Below, piece by piece: positions 21,967-33,583 of a stretch of 64,000 nucleotides of DNA. Source of the DNA: Bactericera cockerelli (taxonomy: Eukaryota; Arthropoda; Insecta; Hemiptera; Triozidae). How positions within the stretch are numbered: position 1 is the stretch's first letter; each line of letters begins with the position of its first letter. The stretch lies in contig CM044963.1 in NCBI GenBank assembly GCA_024516035.1, positions 28,450,315 through 28,514,314 on the forward strand. The letters are read 5' to 3'. The position numbers and the translations under genes are program-made. The notes below the pieces were generated by a model that was not told the origin of the DNA, did not search any database, and saw only the letters and a list, made by a program, of their open reading frames with translations.

Positions 21967-22685
21967 GGGCCGTATTCATGAAAGTGAAGCATTTGGTCAA
22001 GAGCAAATGTTCGAAGTCAAAACATTTGCTCATTTTCATAACCATTTGGTTTTACTCGTGAGCATTTGCTTCTGCTCACAAGCAACCGCTTCATGTAGAG
22101 GTTAGAGGAGCTATTAACCCAGATAGGGCTGACGTCCTCCCAGAAAGACTCTTGCCTTCTAGAAGGCAAAATTTTCCGCGTTATCAGGGTTAATAAAAGA
22201 AGAGGTCAGCTATAGGAATATCCATGTACCATTTACTTCCACATTTATGTTTTATCATTCGGTCCTGTATAATATCTCTTAACAAGTGGATGTATATTTT
22301 TTTTTTCCTGTAAAATAAAAATACCTAAGAATATGGCTAAAATTCAAACCACCAGACGTGGGGTATTATTCTTCTGTTGTATGTCCTAATCTGTATATTT
22401 TTCCTGTATGATAAAAAAATAAAGGTGCTAAAGAAAATAAGGGGGCTAAAGAAAGCTAAAGAAAGGTGCTGTATATTTTACACGTCCAATATGTAATATT
22501 TTGACATTGTATTTTGGATTTCTTCTGTACGAACATTCTTTGTATCTGTGTATAAAAACTACACTACAACTTAAGTTGTGAATATGTCATTAATAATTTA
22601 ATTCCATAGAAGTAAATACTTTTCCTCTCAAAACTTTATGAACTCCTTTTTATGGATCTTTTGCTTCTTTTTATGGATACGGCCC
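21967..22685. mobile_element. Possible MITE with GGGCCGTATTCATG ends
   Basis: GGGCCGTATTCATGA at 21967 and TATGGATACGGCCC at 22672-22685 form terminal inverted repeats of about 14 bp. The left part also holds a local inverted repeat around gagcaaatg. There is no ORF with similarity and no clear target duplication, so this is tentative. Confidence 0.45.
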
Positions 22686-23162
22686 AGTAGATACCTACCC
22701 ATCCTCGGACACAATATTGGCTTTGCCTCCCCAAACGGTATATTGATACACTGGTGTAGCATCGATACAGAAACAATGGCCTTAGGCTAAGGCAACAAAA
22801 TCCCACCCTGCTCATCGCCTCACAATATTCGACCTTTGAGCTATGGATAAAAAACATCCGGTATATATTTATATAATATTATATTACGTACATAAAACAA
22901 GTAAATAGACTCCAGGCTTTTTTTATACAGTACTTATGTACAAATTGTACATTATGTAAACAAGTAAGCCTCCAGACATTGGCTTTCTCATAGCTGACAT
23001 GACTGACATCCTCTTTCCTACTAAGCTCAAATTCTTCACAAGAAAGCTCTCAGTTTACTAAAATCCTGTATTCTTGTTTTTTTATAATTCTTCTCAATGA
23101 TTTCACTCATTTATTTGAGGTATACATACATACATAGGTTTTAAAAACAATATGTACATAAA
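22686..23162. other. Probable 3' untranslated region of the LINE, and flank
   Basis: This lies directly downstream (minus strand) of the LINE stop codon. No coding content was recognised. The exact 3' end of the LINE was not determined. Confidence 0.4.
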
Positions 23163-26100
23163 TTAATTGATATTGAGACATTTACGGATGATAGATGTTG
23201 TGGAGAGAATGACGGACTTCTGTGATGTTTCGATGAGGTATTCAATATTTTTTAGGCCACACTGTTCTAGTTCGGATTTACAGTTTTTGTGTACCAATCC
23301 GTTGGAACTTATCACAATAGGTATTATTAATATGGAGCTCAAATTGTAGATTCGGGCCAGTTTGAACTTTAGATCTTCATACTTCCTCTTTTTCTCCATG
23401 TAAGCAGCGTGCAGATTTTCATCCAATGGAATTGTAACATCAAGGATGAACGCTTGTTTTTCACTTTTCTTCATGACAAGAATATCAGGTTTATTGTGGA
23501 GAGTGCGAGTGTCTGTCATGATGGGCTGATTCCAGTAGATTTTAACATTTTTATTTTGTATTATTCGCTGCGGCTTGTACTTAAAATAAGGAATTTTCTT
23601 TTTGCTTTGGAAAAGTAGGTGTTTCAAAGCTTGATGGAAGATCTTCGCCACAAGGTCGTGTCGGGCGGTGTACTCAGTGGCAGCCAACATGGAACATCCT
23701 GAAGATAGGTGCTGGATGGATTCAGTGATTTTTCCACAAAGTCGACACATATCATTGATGTTAATTTTCATTATATGTTTGATGTAATTTCGAGTTTTTA
23801 TGGTCTGGTCTTGTATGGCATTGATGAACCCTTCGGTCTCAGAGAACAAGTAACCTCTGGTCAAATAGAGAGTAGATAATTTTTTATCAACATGTTCACC
23901 ATTGAGATGTTTTGGATATTTTCCTTTGAGGGCTCCACTTTCCCAGCTTGATATTAAATCACCATAGGTATTTTCAATAGGTAACTGGAAATTGTTGTCA
24001 CCCAATTTCAGAGGTGTGTACTCATCTGCTTTCTTTGCATGTTCCAAAAATCTTGATGTTTTATTTGCAAAATATTTTCTTAATTTTTCAATTTGTTTGG
24101 AGTGTAAAGTTTTAAGATTGACCAGGCCACGACCTCCTTGATAACGGGGTAGGTTCATGCGCTCCACGGCGGAGTGAGGGTGGTGAGAGCGGTACTTCGT
24201 CATTGTTGTTCTTATGACTCTATTCAGATTGTCTAAATCAGTGGCGGACCAGTTTAAAATCCCAAACGTGTAAGTTAATAATGGGATCGCCCATGAGTTT
24301 ATAGCTTGTATTTTATTTTTACTATATAATTCGGTATTCATTATTATTGTGACTCTTTCTTTAAATGAATCAGAAAATTGTTTCTTCAGGTCTTTATTGT
24401 TAATATTGAGGTTCTGATACATGCCCAAATCCTTGTATGTTTCATCTGGACTCAGGGCTGTGAATTGTGTATCATCCATTAGAGTGATGTTATCTGAATG
24501 CACAACTTTTCCGCGCTTGATGGAGAGAGTCTTGCACTTATCGAGTCCAAAGTTCATGCATATGTCCTTGCTGACATGAGACACAATTTCAAGCTGGCTT
24601 TGTAGCTGGTCTTCGTTACTCGCATATAATTTTAAATCGTCCATATAAAATTGATGGGATATCTTGGAATCTACATGTTTATTTATTTTGTATCCATATG
24701 GCTGCGAGTTTAATAAATTACTGATGGGGTTTAGTGCTAAACAAAACCATAAGCTACTTAAGCTGTCTCCTTGAAATAAGCCTCGATTAAATTGTATTTT
24801 TTGTGTTCTTATTTCATTATAAGACATACTGTGCTCGCCACTTGTCAGCCGCAGTGATAACTCAGTACACCAGGTAGTCATATTGTGTTTTAAAAATCTA
24901 ACCATGTTCTTGTCTATTTTATAAATGTCAAGGATCTTCAAAAGCCAGGAAGGAGGTGTCGAGTCGTACGCCTTCATGTAGTCGATCCAACCAACAGAGA
25001 TGTTACGGCATTTTTGTTTCGCTTGTTTACAGATAATATTATCAAGCGTCAATGATTCCTTGGTTCCAAATGTATGCGATCGTGAACCGATTTGCTCTTC
25101 ACATAAAATATTATTTCTTGCTACGTGGTCATATATTTTATTTTTGAGTATGGATGTAAATACTTTGTACATTGTAGGAAGGCAGGTGATGGGGCGGTAA
25201 CTTGCTGGGTTATCAATGTTATTAGTTTTTGGTAGCAGGTAAGTTACGCCTTCAGTGAGAAATCCAGGCATTCTATTTGGATGGTTAATACATTCTTGAA
25301 ATTGTCTTGCTAATATTTCATGTGTGTTGGTAAAATACTTTATCCAGTAATTCTGTATTTTATCTACACCAGGACTCTTGCAATTATGTAAATATTTAAC
25401 AGACTGTTGAACATCATTCTTACAAATATTAATTTCATTCATAGATAGTGTATTCTTCATTATTTCTTCTTCCATTCTTATCCATTCAGCATTTGGATTG
25501 TGGTGTTTATCCAATCCCCATATATTATTCCAAAAGGAATATTAAGTATTGCTGTTGGGTGGATTTTTATTCTCAGGGACATTGGTCAGCTTGTTCTTGT
25601 TTAATTCTCGATAAAATGCTTTTTGATTATGACGAAACAATTTATTTTGCTTATATCGTTTAACACGTTTATTATATTTTCTTATTCTATAACCCAGGAT
25701 TCTGATTTTTTGTTTCAAAGAATCAAGATGACATTTTAATATTTGCAAAAAGTTTGGTTTCCAATGTTTGATTTTTGCAAAGTAACAAATTGATTTAATT
25801 TTGTTCTTGACATATTTTGACACTTGAAAGTTTTTTTGGAAGTAAGTTTCTATGATGCCAATGTTTTTCCTGATGTTATTTATTTTATGTTCCAATCTTT
25901 TTTTCCACGGTGGTTCCTCATTCTGCCAAGTCACTTTTTTTCTTCTGTTGGTATTCACAGATATATTTAAGAGAAAACACACAGTTAGAGCAGCACAATA
26001 GATGAAGTGATGTGTGTCTTGTAAATTATTACTCTTCGTAAATTCATGTTTTAAGGACTCGTTTACTTGATAAACCAAATTTTGACTTTTATTATTGAGA

Positions 26101-26627
26101 GGTATTTTTTGAATATTGGGCTTTTCTTTCTGGGGAAAGCGTTCAAACTGTATTTTATATGTGTTGAATTGCTGTTTAATTTCCAAGTCTTCAATATTAT
26201 TATTTGGTGATTCAATCTGTTCATTATTTGCCATTGATACGTTGGATGAAATATTGTTAGGTGCAAGAGGTGGAGTAGTACTTAGATTTAAGTCCCTGTT
26301 TTCACTCATGCGCTGATCTTCTTGTGCACTCTGTTCTTCTCTGACTTTAGATTTTATTTGATCTAGTTCCATAGTGGTGAAAACTTTCCTTGATAACACA
26401 GATCGGACTTGAGTTGCTAGTTTATTTCCATCTAATTGTTCATAGGTGAATTCAGAAGTCCAAATATGTTGAAGTCTTGATAAATATTGTCTCTTGTTGG
26501 TCTCAATTTCGGTGGCTTTAAAGTACGCATATAATAAATCACAATTTCTTTTCTTGGTCCAACGCGTACGGCCTTTGCGAGCATTTCTTGTGGGCTGGAT
26601 CTCATGGCCACTAGAAGAGTTTATGTT
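23163..26627 (-). mobile_element. Nearly complete non-LTR retrotransposon with a restriction-like endonuclease (R2/R4-type), one in-frame stop
   Basis: One frame is open from about 26627 to the stop at 23163, broken only by a TAA at 25542-25544. Upstream of it lies an N-terminal region with a Trp-rich GRTRWTKKRN segment and a basic RRYKQNKLFR-type region. The RT part follows: SYRPITCLPTMYKVFTSIL, FQGDSLSSLWFCLALNP and the catalytic YMDD in FYMDDLKLYAS (the usual YADD has Met). The C-terminal part has CRLCGKITESIQHLSSGC (Cys/His knuckle) and PDILVMKKSEKQAFILDVT, the PD...D endonuclease signature. This single-ORF layout fits the R2/R4 superclade that cuts with a restriction-like endonuclease. 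No ATG is seen before residue Met at about 26372, so the 5' end may be truncated. Confidence 0.85.
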
Positions 26628-26696
26628 TTAAGAGTTTAAGTTTATCTTCATTGTTATTAAAGTTAAAATAATAATATTATTATTTTTTATCATAAC

Positions 26697-26820
26697 TGAG
26701 TTGATCACAATCGTGATATCATATCAGCTCACTTTATTTTTTTTTAACTTGGGACTTGAACCACCGACCTCCAGATTCCGCGCGGACTCGGAATCTGGAG
26801 GTCTTATCGATGCAGCTATT
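26697..26820 (-). mobile_element. SINE A remnant with a hairpin in the anticodon-arm region
   Basis: Minus-strand SINE A: acttgaaccaccgacctcc near 26752-26772 is the B-box side and cttatcgatgcagc near 26805 the A-box side. Between them is a perfect inverted repeat (gacctccagattccg, 8-base loop, its inverse) at 26766-26803, which is absent from other copies. Confidence 0.6.
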
Positions 26821-26989
26821 ATCATTAAAAATAAAATAAAATTATTCTTCGTACCATTTCGCTCAGTAAGATACTCGCTTGCCATGCGGAAAGGTCCTCC
26901 TGTTGCATTGATTCAGTCTCCAGAGCCGAGAAACATAGTACATATAATACATAAAAAAAGGAGCCACTCGAAATATCTAGAGAACAAAT

Positions 26990-27025
<36 letters not shown>

Positions 27026-27183
27026 CTATATCACTTGTATACCATAATATCGAGGAGGAAACCTTTTCTACTAGGTTTTGATTTTTTTTTTATATTATTA
27101 TCTGACCTGGTTGCAGGGTTTTCAGGAAAACCCTTACAATTAACACTGCGACCTAATTAGATCTATTGTGACCAGTTGATTCT

Positions 27184-27422
27184 ATTCGGTTTTATCGTCC
27201 TGATTTGAGATAGTCAGGACGGGGGTTTTACCCTCCATTCGCTGGGAATCGTACCAGCTACCCACATTAACCTCACCCAGCCTGGGTAGGGCCGGAAGTG
27301 CCAGCCTCACGTGTTTGGAAGGGACAGAATTTTCTTCGAAAAGTCTGCCCCAACCGGGAGTTGAACTCGAGACCTCTGGACTACGGGCAGTAGTCATAAC
27401 CATTACGCCACGGAGGCTGGCT
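27184..27422 (-). mobile_element. SINE family F with a tRNA-derived head
   Basis: Minus-strand head: gccagcctccgtggcgtaat, then ggtctcgagttcaactccc (B box). The body contains tgggtgaggttaatgtggg and gggtaaaacccccgtcctga. The same body is joined to a 5S rRNA-like head at 31122-31366, so head and body are modular. Confidence 0.75.
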
Positions 27423-28280
27423 AGGTTTTGATTTTATTCCGAGAAATTTCTAATAGGTATTAGAAATCGGAAGTATTGTGTTCGTTTTTGTAAAAAAAAA
27501 TATTTTTTTGCTCCGATTTCAATTTTTTTCATATTTCTGGACGTTTCATAACCTCCTGAGCAAATTTGGTTTTGTGTCCGTCTGTCGGTGTGTCTGTCTG
27601 TCTGTTAAAACGATTCCTTGTAACGCGCAAATCTCGGAAACTACTCGACTGATTTTGATGAAATTTTGTACACATCTAGGAGACATTCTGTAGATGGTCC
27701 CATTTTAAATTCATCGAATTCGTACTAGCGGCTTTGGGTGAAAGAAACCATGCGCCTGACCACTAACTTTTTACTTAAATGCTTATATCTCGTGAACGGT
27801 ACACCCGATTTTGATGAAATTTTGTATATGCATATTATTGTTTTACATAGGCTATTTATATTTTCTTTTTAATTAATTATAATTTGACTCTGATATTTAA
27901 GAAAATCCAAAATTTTGGACAATAAAGTCAAAAAATAAGAACCACGACTTGCCGATACAGAATTTTTTGTAGAATTTAGAATGTAGAAAAAATGGTTTTC
28001 TATCATATAAATCGGTTCAGCCGTTTTGGAGATACAAGTAATTTAGTATAAAAACTCAAAATTCGCACGTGTACACAATGTGTAACAATCACGAGGAAGT
28101 ATTGTGTCCATAATTGGCAGTGTTTTTTATCTTTGGAATCTTAAATGGAACCACCCTTTTTATAATACATTTCGGAAAAGTAGTTGATATTGAAAGTATA
28201 TTCATTTAGATAAATTTGAAATTTATTGTATACAAAATACAAACAAACAAAGAAGAAAATAAAATACAAAATTGACAATA
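27423..28280. repeat. Unclassified repeat sequence
   Basis: Contains a tgtctgtctgtctg run at 27586-27605 and phrases typical of degenerate transposon ORF-less repeats (ctcgactgattttgatgaaa) that recur in variant form inside the Helitron region near 35950-36450. 28130-28200 matches, inverted, about 56350-56410. No coding gene seen. Confidence 0.5.
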
Positions 28281-29251
28281 CAGGGTGGACCAAAAAAACG
28301 TTTACACCCGTTAATGGTAGATTACTGACGACATTTCCAGGCCGGATCTGCAATCCGTTTTTTCGGATTCGCCTTTATAACTGCACAAAGTGATTTTTTG
28401 CAACTTTCTGAAAAAGTCCGACTTTGGCTTATTCTTCAGGTCAGAACTTTTTTCCTGTTTAAGATGAGTTGATTCTGAACAATTCTCCAGAAAGCCAACA
28501 AAATTTCGATGTTTCTAGCTACACTACTTTGTTTTTTACGGTTTGGTTTGGCATATTTTTTTACACCTGAATAGAAAAAAAATTCTCATGTAAGTTTTTT
28601 ACACTTTGAAACACTCAAGATTTGCCCGAGCAAATTTTTGCACAGACACGGGCAAGTTTGATAAAAGTTGGCGGCCAACCCAAGGATGCTAAAAAATAAT
28701 TTTACGATTTTTTATCACGTTATCTTCTGGGTAAACGAACCAGGTAAGTCTAAAAAAATGATGTCCAAAATCTTAAAAGTGTTGACCGTGTAGGGTCGTC
28801 TTGTACTCAAAGAGTAATTAGCTATTTATGTCTGATAATTATTTTCCTTGGAATTAATTAAAGGCCAGTCAAATGAATGATTGTTTGTTTCTCGATGATA
28901 GTTTTCAAGCATATTTTTCTGCATTCTATGAAATATTATCTTTAAACTTCTTGAGTTTTTTTAGTACAAGTTACGTTATTATAATTCGGATGCTGAAATG
29001 GCAGATATGCATTTAGCATATGGAGCTGCCAACAGGAACATTTGGGATCACGCGAAAAACATAGTTTACGAAATACCAGTGGAGACGCAAGAGTAGCAGA
29101 ATCTGGTAGCAAGAATCCTATTGGCATTCGATGACCTGACAGAAAAACCTGGAATCTTCCGCAACATTCGACGGAACATGATGAAGAGGTTCAACCTTTG
29201 CATCCAGGAAGATGGACGCCACTTCTAACAGTTCCTCTGAGGGAATTGAGA

Positions 29252-29311
<60 letters not shown>

Positions 29312-30648
29312 GTGTAAGGAGAATCCATAGTGTGTACTATGGCTATGGGTAAATAAAAAATGGCAACAGTCTTTTTTTTTGTAGTCATGAATTTTTTGCT
29401 GGCTCTAGCGTTCGGACCGGGATGGGATCTTCCGCATGGCAAGTGACTAGCTTACCACTGAGCTAATCGTGCGCTTCTAATAGTTTCTCATTGAACATAC
29501 TAACACAAAATGTTTTTTTAAATACCTTTTTGTTTATATCAAAATAGTATAAAACATAATAAAGACTGCTTATTAATTTTACAAAATATTATCTTGTTTT
29601 TTTCAAGACTTCTATTAAGAGTATTGTTTATGATAGAAGAACCTACTTACATATTTATTTATTTCATTAACTCTATTTTCGTTTGGAAAATTCGCTAGTT
29701 TTTTTTCTCGTAGGGAAGCATAAGAAAAATCATCCTTACATTTTAATGGCAGTCTCTCAGGGGCTTACATGAATAATAATTATGTGTATTGTGATACCAA
29801 TAGTATCTGATATAACTCAATTTACAGATGGTATTACCCCCAAAAAAACCATAAGTTGTTGGTGTTACAACAGGTCAGATACAGGTATGAATAAAATATT
29901 CCATCAGATTTTTTTGATAATTAAAATAATATTGACCGCCGAGAATTGAACCGCGGTCATGCAACTAACACTCTTAGCACTATCACATCCGGCTAACACC
30001 ACTGACAATCTGGAGGGCACGAAAATTATCATTTGAATTTTCCTAAACTGGCCGATGAAGGCATGTGAGACCGCGGTATTCAAAAAAAGCAATGTAAACA
30101 ATTTTTGTAAACAATACAAGACGCCCTTACACAGTCTACAGCTAGAAAACTCTTATCATTTTTGAAGAGTTTTTGGCAAAAATCTAATAATTTTTCCCAG
30201 AAGATCACGTGATAAAAAATCGTTAAAATTATTTTTAAGAATCCTCGGGGCGGCCGCCAACTTTTATCAAACTTGCCCGTGTCTGTGCCAAAATTTTCTC
30301 GGGCAAATGTCGAGTGTTTTATTTAGTAAAAAAGTTTTTTCGTGTGTTTTTTTTCGTTCAGGTGTAAAAAAATATGCCAAACCAAACCGTAAAAAACAAA
30401 GTAGTGTAGCTAGAAACATCGAAATTTTGTTGGCTTTCTGGAGAGTTGTTCAGAATCATCTCATCTTAAACAGGAAAAAAGTTCTGACCTGAAGAATAAG
30501 CCAAAGTCGGACTTTTTCAGAAAGTTGCAAAAAATCACTTTGTGCAGTTATAAAGGCGAATCCGAAAAAAACGGATTGCAGATCCGGCCTGGAAATGTCG
30601 TCAGTAATCTACCATTAACGGGTGTAAACGTTTTTTTGGTCCACCCTG
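28281..30648. mobile_element. Palindromic TA-inserted element, second copy of the CAGGGTGGACC family
   Basis: Same ends, arms (28281-28735 and 30187-30648) and loop as the element at 9898-12581, flanked by TA. The loop carries the GA run (29256-29308) and the family-E SINE-like piece (29360-29480). No transposase. Confidence 0.85.
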
Positions 30649-31084
30649 TATAAATAGAAACAGAAAAAAAAATAAACTAAATATACACATACATAAGTCC
30701 TAACTAAAGGGCGGGGCCTATTACCTATGGCAATCTCTTCCACCAACACTCATAGTTTTTTAAAGAAACGAAATAATGGGTTCAATCATTCCTATTAGTC
30801 GGGACCAAATTTTCGGACAGAATTTTTTTCGCACGTTTTGCCATGTTTATGAAACAAGAGAAGCTGTGAAACACTTTTAAAAAAATCATCTCCCTCACCA
30901 TCAATCAAAACCTTCAGCAGGCGCGGCCAGTGCTAAGGAGCTACGGAACTGCAGCACCCCCAGACACAAAAGATAAAATGAGAGCATTTTCTCAAGTTCT
31001 AGCTCGTACACAATGAAAATCATGACACATTTCTAGAGTAATTCATGCATAAATATTATGATCGTCATGCTAAACAAACGAGAG

Positions 31085-31115
<31 letters not shown>

Positions 31116-31121
31116 GTGGGG
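30649..31121. other. Non-coding intron sequence ending in a poly-T run
   Basis: Mixed-composition sequence with no recognised gene, ending in a T run at 31088-31115, which is probably the tail of the adjacent minus-strand SINE. Confidence 0.4.
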
Positions 31122-31366
31122 TTTAACGTCGCTTTCAACTGCCATGGTCATATCACGACGGGGGTTTTACCCTCCATTCGCAGGAAACTCACAAACCTGC
31201 TACTCACATTGACCTCACCCAGCCTGAGTGGGGCCGGGAAAAGCCAGCGTCACGAGAATTAGAATTTGAATGGTCACCCATCCAAGTCTTAACCTCGCTG
31301 GATGTCGCTTAACTTCGGTGTTCTGAAGGGAACCGGTGTATTCAACATGCCATCGACGCTGGCTTT
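31122..31366 (-). mobile_element. 5S rRNA-derived SINE (family F body)
   Basis: On the minus strand, 31366-31263 reads as a 5S rRNA-like head: gttgaatacaccggttccct, then caccgaagttaagcgac and gacttggatgggtgacc, all landmarks of eukaryotic 5S rRNA. The body (to 31122) then contains tgaggtcaatgtgagtag and ggtaaaacccccgtcg, and it ends in a poly-A (poly-T on the plus strand). The head would supply an internal RNA polymerase III promoter. Related copies lie at 41395-41640 and, degraded, 58740-59015. It is not a functional 5S gene because it is diverged and fused to a SINE body. Confidence 0.85.
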
Positions 31367-31570
31367 AGTCTGGTTAATGTGGCAGCATCCCCGACACATT
31401 TTCCCAACGTCCGCTTCTGACCTTTAGCTATATTTCTTTGCCCCCATCTGCACTATCATCATGCAATTTCAGCCTGAAGCTTAGAGGTATATACTAGTGC
31501 TGTTGATGGATTAACAAAAGTTCAAAAAATATACAGTCATTAACATCGAAGTTATTTGACGCTATATCAC

Positions 31571-31722
31571 CGACCTCAGTAGAGTCAGTAGCTTGATCGA
31601 TAAGGCGACGGACTTGTCACCTGGAGGTCGGTGGTTCAAGTCCCGGTTTCAGCGTGGCTTTAGTAAAGCGAGTTTGAGTATTTGTGATATCATGAAAGTG
31701 ATTAACACTAATATAATAACTA
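31571..31722 (+). mobile_element. tRNA-derived SINE, family A, with a partial tail duplication
   Basis: Head tagcttgatcgataaggcg and ggtggttcaagtcccg, body to about 31722. A degraded second tail (aatatcatgaaagtatgac) follows at 31735-31800. Confidence 0.8.
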
Positions 31723-32229
31723 TTAAAAAAATTACAACCGACCATTTAGCTTGTTGTAATATCATGAAAGTATGACTATGACTTACACAAATATGATGTA
31801 AAAGAATATTTGAAGCGGCCGCACACAAACTAGAAACTGTAAAAATTATTCAACATTGAAAAGAGCGACCATAATTTCGACAATTTTTTTGCAACCCTTT
31901 AAAAATTTACAGGGAAACATTTTCTAATTACAGTTTATATCGGTTTTTGTATTAAAAAAAAAAAAAAAAATTATTCGGGTACATCGCAACATATAGTATA
32001 ACTTCATTTGTATAAGTGATCATAAATGAGAGGTTATAGAAACTTATAGGTAGTTGATAAGTGTCGGAAAAAAAATGTTCAACACGAGTATCGAATAAGT
32101 TCAAAATTTTACAAGAGACTTTCAAAGTATGTTGATGGATGATTTTCAGAAGTTTTTTGAATGACCATGATTGAATGTATGGGATGAACTTATTACTACA
32201 ATAAAAATAAATACAATAGACATTTATAG

Positions 32230-32445
32230 TGACCTCAGTAGCTTGATCGATAAGGCTGCGGACTTGTAATCATGAAGTGGTACCTTCAAAAGCATGTAAA
32301 AAGAAAAATCAATTTATTATTGTTGTGATTTCCTCTGTTTTAAAACTACCTAAGATGTTATGGGACAGGTTAGTTTCAGCGTAGATTTAGTAAAGCGACT
32401 TTGAGTAGTTGTGAAATACCGAAAGTGACACAAATATGATAACTT
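32230..32445 (+). mobile_element. SINE family A split by an insertion
   Basis: Head at 32230-32271 (cctcagtagcttgatcgata), then about 100 bp of unrelated AT-rich DNA (32272-32370), then the body (gtttcagcgtagatttagta) to an A run at 32445. Confidence 0.7.
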
Positions 32446-32572
32446 AAAAAAAAAAAAAAAATTGGGGTGAATAAATTTACAAATTATTATTATAACTATA
32501 TTTAATTCATTATACTACTGATTCATATAACTAACTGTAATTATAAGTAAGTAACTTTTTTTAACTATACTA

Positions 32573-32825
32573 CTGCAGTCACTGAGTTAGCGCGCTAGAC
32601 ATTGGACACACAGTGACCTGGGTTCGATTCCCAGCGGGGCAGGATTTTTTCTGCTCTGTTCTTGGGTTATCAGGGTCCACTCATACCTCGTGAGGAAAAA
32701 TGAGTAGCTGCTTTAATGTTAGCAGTGATCAGTGGCAAAATAAGATATTAGGATATTAAAAATACGGAAAAAGTCCTATTATTCTGCGCTACCCACTAAA
32801 ATTGTAGTATAATAACACAAATAAA
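32573..32825 (+). mobile_element. tRNA-derived SINE, family C
   Basis: Head gcagtcactgagttagcgcg and B box gggttcgattcccag, body with ctgctctgttcttgggttat, ending about 50 bp before the acceptor of the next cyclase exon. It is close enough to lie in the branch-point region of the intron. Confidence 0.8.
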
Positions 32826-32875
32826 TACATTATTATTGACTATACCTGCTTCTCATAATTATGTTTTATTTCCAG

Positions 32876-33008
32876 ACGAGTTCATATTACTCAAGCCACA
32901 CTGAATCAGCTGGGCGACAAGTTCATCGTCGAACCCGGGAATGGGGGCTCCAGAGACCCCTACCTGGCAGACCACAAGGTGGAGACTTTCCTCATAGTAC
33001 CGGACGAG
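32876..33008 (+). CDS. Ac76E: Adenylyl cyclase (Ac76E / AC2-type) C1a-domain exon, third of three
   Basis: The exon starts with A, which completes a Gly codon (GG|A), and then codes 44 residues: RVHITQATLNQLGDKFIVEP, GNGGSRDPYLADHKVE and TFLIVPDE. This is the C-terminal end of the C1a cyclase domain; the TFLIVP segment closes the fold. The acceptor is tttccag and the donor gtaagt, ending in phase 0. Spacing from the previous exon is 24.1 kb. The next exons (C1b and the second membrane set) are not recognised further right, so they are either too diverged to see or lie beyond the window; the minus-strand carboxypeptidase could then be nested in a cyclase intron. Confidence 0.92.
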
Positions 33009-33092
33009 GTAAGTGAGGACAATTGAGGCTATTATAAAGGAAAAATATGTATGTATGGTTTTATTTGTAGTGAAGTACAAGGCCTCTTCACA

Positions 33093-33312
33093 ATTTTTGT
33101 GGATAGCGCAGCATTACTAAGAGCCTCCTTTACTTTACGATTCATTCTATTATATTAATTTCTTTTTACTCTGGTAATGCCGCCACTGGTCGTTTACTCA
33201 TACAAGTAACTACTCATTTTTTCTCACGAGGTATGAGTGGACCCCGAACAACCAAGTACAGAGCAGAAAATTTTGTACCCCGCTGGGGATCGAACCCAGG
33301 TCACCATGCGTT
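33093..33312 (-). mobile_element. SINE family C, truncated head
   Basis: Minus-strand copy of family C: the body (gaggtatgagtggaccccga, plus-strand reading) ends at the B box region (gaacccaggtcaccatgcg), and the A-box end is missing. Confidence 0.7.
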
Positions 33313-33583
33313 TTTGCCCAAATGTTTTTATTTTTTTGGTAAAAAAAAAAAAAAAAAATGAATACTAAAATTTATTTTGCGTCGGACCCTGAACCATTCC
33401 TCCGGAGTACTTACGATAAGGTGCATACTTATTTTAAGGGAAAAACATTTTAGTATTTGTAATAAGAATAAGTATGTTTATTGAACGGGAATAACCCTAT
33501 GTAAGAATACAAACAACAGATACATCAAATGGTAACAGTTATGAAAATCTATATACAGGGTGTCCCGTATACAGATGCAAATA

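Noticed and set aside
26701..27081. 126-codon plus-strand frame
   Set aside because: It crosses a SINE remnant and a poly-A run; no domain.
31263..31366. Possible 5S rRNA gene
   Set aside because: Clearly 5S-like but diverged, and joined to a SINE body and poly-A tail; other copies share the structure.
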